DNA of 27,199 nucleotides from Paracoccaceae bacterium. Its GTDB lineage: Bacteria; Pseudomonadota; Alphaproteobacteria; Rhodobacterales; Rhodobacteraceae. Each line of letters begins with the position of its first letter. The stretch's first letter is position 1. This document shows, in pieces, positions 25,314 to 27,199 of the stretch. The stretch covers positions 1-27,199 of the forward strand of contig SLPP01000011.1 of the NCBI GenBank assembly GCA_007131945.1. The letters are read 5' to 3'. The notes below the pieces were generated by a model. The model worked only from the letters and a program-made list of their open reading frames with translations, did not search any database and had not been told where the DNA came from. The position numbers were made by a program, and so were the translations under genes.

Positions 25314-26050
25314 GCCCGCGGCGGATCGGCGTTCTGGGCGGAATGGGGCCCGAGGCGACGGTGCTGCTGATGCAGCGGCTGATCGCCGCGGTGCCGGCCG
25401 CCGACGATGCCGACCACGTCCCGCTGATCGTCGATCAGAACCCGCAGGTGCCGTCGCGCATCCGGCACCTGATCGAGGGCACGGGCGAGGACCCGGCGCC
25501 GGTGCTGGCGGCGATGGCGCGGCGGCTGGAGGCGGCGGGGGCCGAGGCGCTGGCGATGCCCTGCAACACCGCGCATCACTACGCCCCGGCGATCCGCGCC
25601 GCGACGCGCCTGCCGCTGATCGACATGGTCGGCCTCTCGGTGGCGCGCGCCCGCGAGCTCGCCGGCGACGGCGGCCGCGTCGGCCTCCTCGCCTCGCCGG
25701 CGGTGGCGCGGATCGGGCTCTTCGACCGCGCCTTCGCCGAGGCCGGCCTGGCCGCCGTCCTTCCCGGCGATCCCGACGCCCTGCTGGCCACGATCCGCGA
25801 GATCAAGGCCGGGGGCCCGACCCCGGCTGCCGCTGACCGGCTGCGCGCCGCGTCGGCCGGGCTGCGCGACGCGGGCGCCACGGTCCAGATGATCGCCTGC
25901 ACCGAGTTCTCGCTGATCGCCGCCGCGGCCGCGCCCGGAACCAGCGTCATCGACACGCTCGACGTCCTGGTCGACGGGATCGTCGCCTTCGCCCGCGGCC
26001 GGGAGGCGCCGGCAGGCCGACCCGAGGGCACCGCGCAGCGCGGCGCCTGA
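25310..26050 (+). CDS. Aspartate/glutamate racemase-family protein, possible cysteate racemase
   Basis: PLP-independent racemase family protein of 246 residues. It has the N-terminal [12 protein letters not shown] motif and both catalytic cysteines, Cys85 (MPCNTAHH) and Cys197 (IACTEFS), so it is likely active by two-base proton transfer at an alpha carbon. It is translationally coupled to cuyA. Cysteate is the sulfonate analogue of aspartate, so a role in converting D-cysteate to the L form for CuyA is plausible but inferred. A general aspartate racemase is the alternative. The last 15 residues ([10 protein letters not shown] region) are low-complexity. Confidence 0.82.
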   Translation: MSPRRIGVLGGMGPEATVLLMQRLIAAVPAADDADHVPLIVDQNPQVPSRIRHLIEGTGEDPAPVLAAMARRLEAAGAEALAMPCNTAHHYAPAIRAATRLPLIDMVGLSVARARELAGDGGRVGLLASPAVARIGLFDRAFAEAGLAAVLPGDPDALLATIREIKAGGPTPAAADRLRAASAGLRDAGATVQMIACTEFSLIAAAAAPGTSVIDTLDVLVDGIVAFARGREAPAGRPEGTAQRGA

Positions 26051-26210
26051 TCGGGGGCGGAGGCCCTCGGGCAACGGCCCGGGCAGCATCGCCGTCCTGC
26101 GCCGCCGCGCGCCCGGTCGTGTGCGGAGGGACATCTGCAGGGTCCCCGTCTCGATCCGGTTCCAGCGCGCTTGCCGGGACGACGGCGTCCTGCGGAGGAT
26201 TCCCGATCAC

Positions 26211-26298
26211 CCGGCCGCCCGACGAGCCACACGCGATTGCCCTGACCGTCTTGGGAGTCGGGCACGGCAAGTCATCATCGGGGGGCGGCCGGGCTTTT
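26211..26298 (+). other. Long stem-loop ending in T5 between racemase and TRAP genes
   Basis: CCGGCCGCCC (26211-26220) pairs perfectly with GGGCGGCCGG (26283-26292) around a 62-nt loop that itself holds TTGCC/GGCAA (26237-26241 and 26266-26270). CTTTTT follows at 26294-26299. It has the form of a small structured RNA with an intrinsic terminator, or of an attenuator before the TRAP gene. The 26051-26210 part of this gap shows nothing else. Confidence 0.5.
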
Positions 26299-26328
26299 TA
26301 CCGACCGGCCGGCAATGAGCGGTTGCTT

Positions 26329-26340
26329 TATCGCGCGATA
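26329..26340. promoter_or_regulatory. Perfect palindrome upstream of the TRAP binding protein gene
   Basis: TATCGCGCGATA is a 12-bp perfect palindrome, 42 bp before the start codon, adjacent to TTGCTT. It could be the operator of the TRAP operon. The regulator is not in the window. Confidence 0.45.
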
Positions 26341-26382
26341 TTGGCCAAGTAATCTTACCACACACACAAGGGGAGGAATCAC

Positions 26383-27199
26383 ATGACCCTATACAAGACC
26401 CGCCTTCTGGGCAGCGCGGCGGCCATCGGCGCCGTCGCCGTCATGGCCAGCGCCACGTCGGCCGACGCGCTCGACCGGGTTCGCTGGCAGGTGCCGATGG
26501 CCTTTGCCTCGACGCTGACCGCGCTTGGCGACACGATGCCCTGGGTGGCCGACCAGCTGCGCGCCGCCTCCGGCGGGCAGATCGACCTGCGCGTCGCCGA
26601 GCCGGGCACGGTGATCCCGGCGCTTTCGGTCTTCGACAACGTGTCGGAAGGCAATATTGACGCGGGCTTCTCGTGGATGGGCTACGAATGGGGCACGGTG
26701 CCGGCCGCGGCGCTGTTCGGCGCGACGCCCTTCGGCCCCGAATCCATCGAGTTCCTGGCCTGGATGACCCATCACGGCGGGCAGGAACTGCTGGAGGAAA
26801 CCTTCCATCCCTACAACGTCCATCCGATCCTCTGCGGCACGATCAGCCCCGAGACCGCCGGCTGGTTCCGCTCGGAGATGGCGACCGTCGACGACCTGCG
26901 CGGCCTGCGCTTCCGCGCGGCGGGTGTCGGCGGCGAGATCTTCCAGGAATTCGGCATGTCGGTAACCATGCTGCCGGGTGGCGAGCTCTACCAGGCGCTG
27001 GAGACCGGGACGCTCGACGCGACCGAATTCTCGCTGCCCACGGTCGATGAACAGCTCGGCTTCTACCAGGTGGCCGACTACCTCTACCTGCCCGGCTGGC
27101 ACCAGCCCGCGACGAACCAGTTCCTCTACATCAACCTCGATGTCTGGAACGGGCTGAGCGAGCAGACCCAGGCGATGCTCAACATGGCCTGCATGGCCG
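26383..27199 (+). CDS. TRAP transporter substrate-binding protein (DctP), 3' end missing
   Basis: Periplasmic binding protein, 272 residues visible and still open at the window edge. A signal peptide (MTLYKTRLLGSAAAIGAVAV, cleavage after TSADA) leads into the DctP fold: VRWQVPMAFASTLTALGD, then VFDNVSEGNIDAGFSWMGYE, and DLRGLRFRAAGVGGEIFQEF with the conserved Arg that binds an acidic group of the ligand. GGGGAGG lies 6 nt before the ATG. Following cuyA and a racemase-like gene, it may import cysteate or a related sulfonate; this is context only. Its permease genes should lie just beyond the window. Confidence 0.92.
   Translation, partial: MTLYKTRLLGSAAAIGAVAVMASATSADALDRVRWQVPMAFASTLTALGDTMPWVADQLRAASGGQIDLRVAEPGTVIPALSVFDNVSEGNIDAGFSWMGYEWGTVPAAALFGATPFGPESIEFLAWMTHHGGQELLEETFHPYNVHPILCGTISPETAGWFRSEMATVDDLRGLRFRAAGVGGEIFQEFGMSVTMLPGGELYQALETGTLDATEFSLPTVDEQLGFYQVADYLYLPGWHQPATNQFLYINLDVWNGLSEQTQAMLNMACMA

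Noticed and set aside
26119..26352. Short open frames between the racemase and TRAP genes
   Set aside because: They have no ribosome-binding site or recognisable motif, and they cross the long stem-loop and T-run.

Overview
The window is very GC-rich, with dense, often ATGA-overlapping genes. It carries an alphaproteobacterial general stress response locus (PhyR-NepR-EcfG) next to TRAP transporters and organosulfonate sulfo-lyases. Together these point to an alphaproteobacterium of the Rhodobacteraceae/roseobacter type. This is inferred from gene content and style; no rRNA or tRNA gene is present to confirm it.

Layout. (1) 2-1078 is the 3' part of a TRAP large permease (DctM). (2) 1277-6591 is a heme-copper oxidase operon: a CtaG-type assembly factor, a CopD/HemJ-like membrane protein, a lipoprotein-type subunit II with an intact CuA site, a subunit I fused to a degenerate subunit III, and a small membrane protein. 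A DUF2231 membrane gene lies on the opposite strand inside it. (3) 6670-11550 is the general stress response region: csbD, a HisKA_2 sensor kinase, ecfG, nepR, phyR, a small single-span membrane protein and a DUF1328 protein. Four perfect EcfG promoters (GGAAC-N16-CGTT) are visible: two overlapping head-on between nepR and phyR, one before csbD and one before the small membrane gene. Two near-matches lie before the DUF1328 gene and ctaG. (4) 11911-22523 is a LacI-type regulator and a divergent sulfonate operon: a four-gene ABC importer with two different permeases, an HpsN-like dehydrogenase, a DegT-family PLP aminotransferase, an SDR, an MDR dehydrogenase, and SuyA/SuyB (3-sulfolactate sulfo-lyase). 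(5) 22762-23808 is a YeiH-family putative sulfate exporter. (6) 24291-27199 is a cysteate module: CuyA-like L-cysteate sulfo-lyase, an Asp/Glu-racemase-family protein, and the start of a TRAP binding protein cut by the window edge.

How the parts may work together. The ABC system imports a C3 sulfonate. The dehydrogenases interconvert the C2 alcohol and ketone, HpsN oxidises C3 to (R)-sulfolactate, and SuyAB releases sulfite and pyruvate. CuyA does the parallel reaction on cysteate, and YeiH exports the inorganic sulfur product. The aminotransferase inside the operon suggests entry of an amino-sulfonate such as cysteinolate (2-amino-3-hydroxypropanesulfonate) into the dihydroxypropanesulfonate route. 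That is inference.

The least explained signal is a family of four 77-78 bp intergenic elements (10762-10838 minus, 11735-11811, 22628-22704, 23874-23951). All keep the same internal spacing: a 16-bp dyad, 13 bp, a TTGAYAT-like box, then TTAACC, then GAAACCTTTG. Two lie between convergent genes, where they serve no annotated gene.
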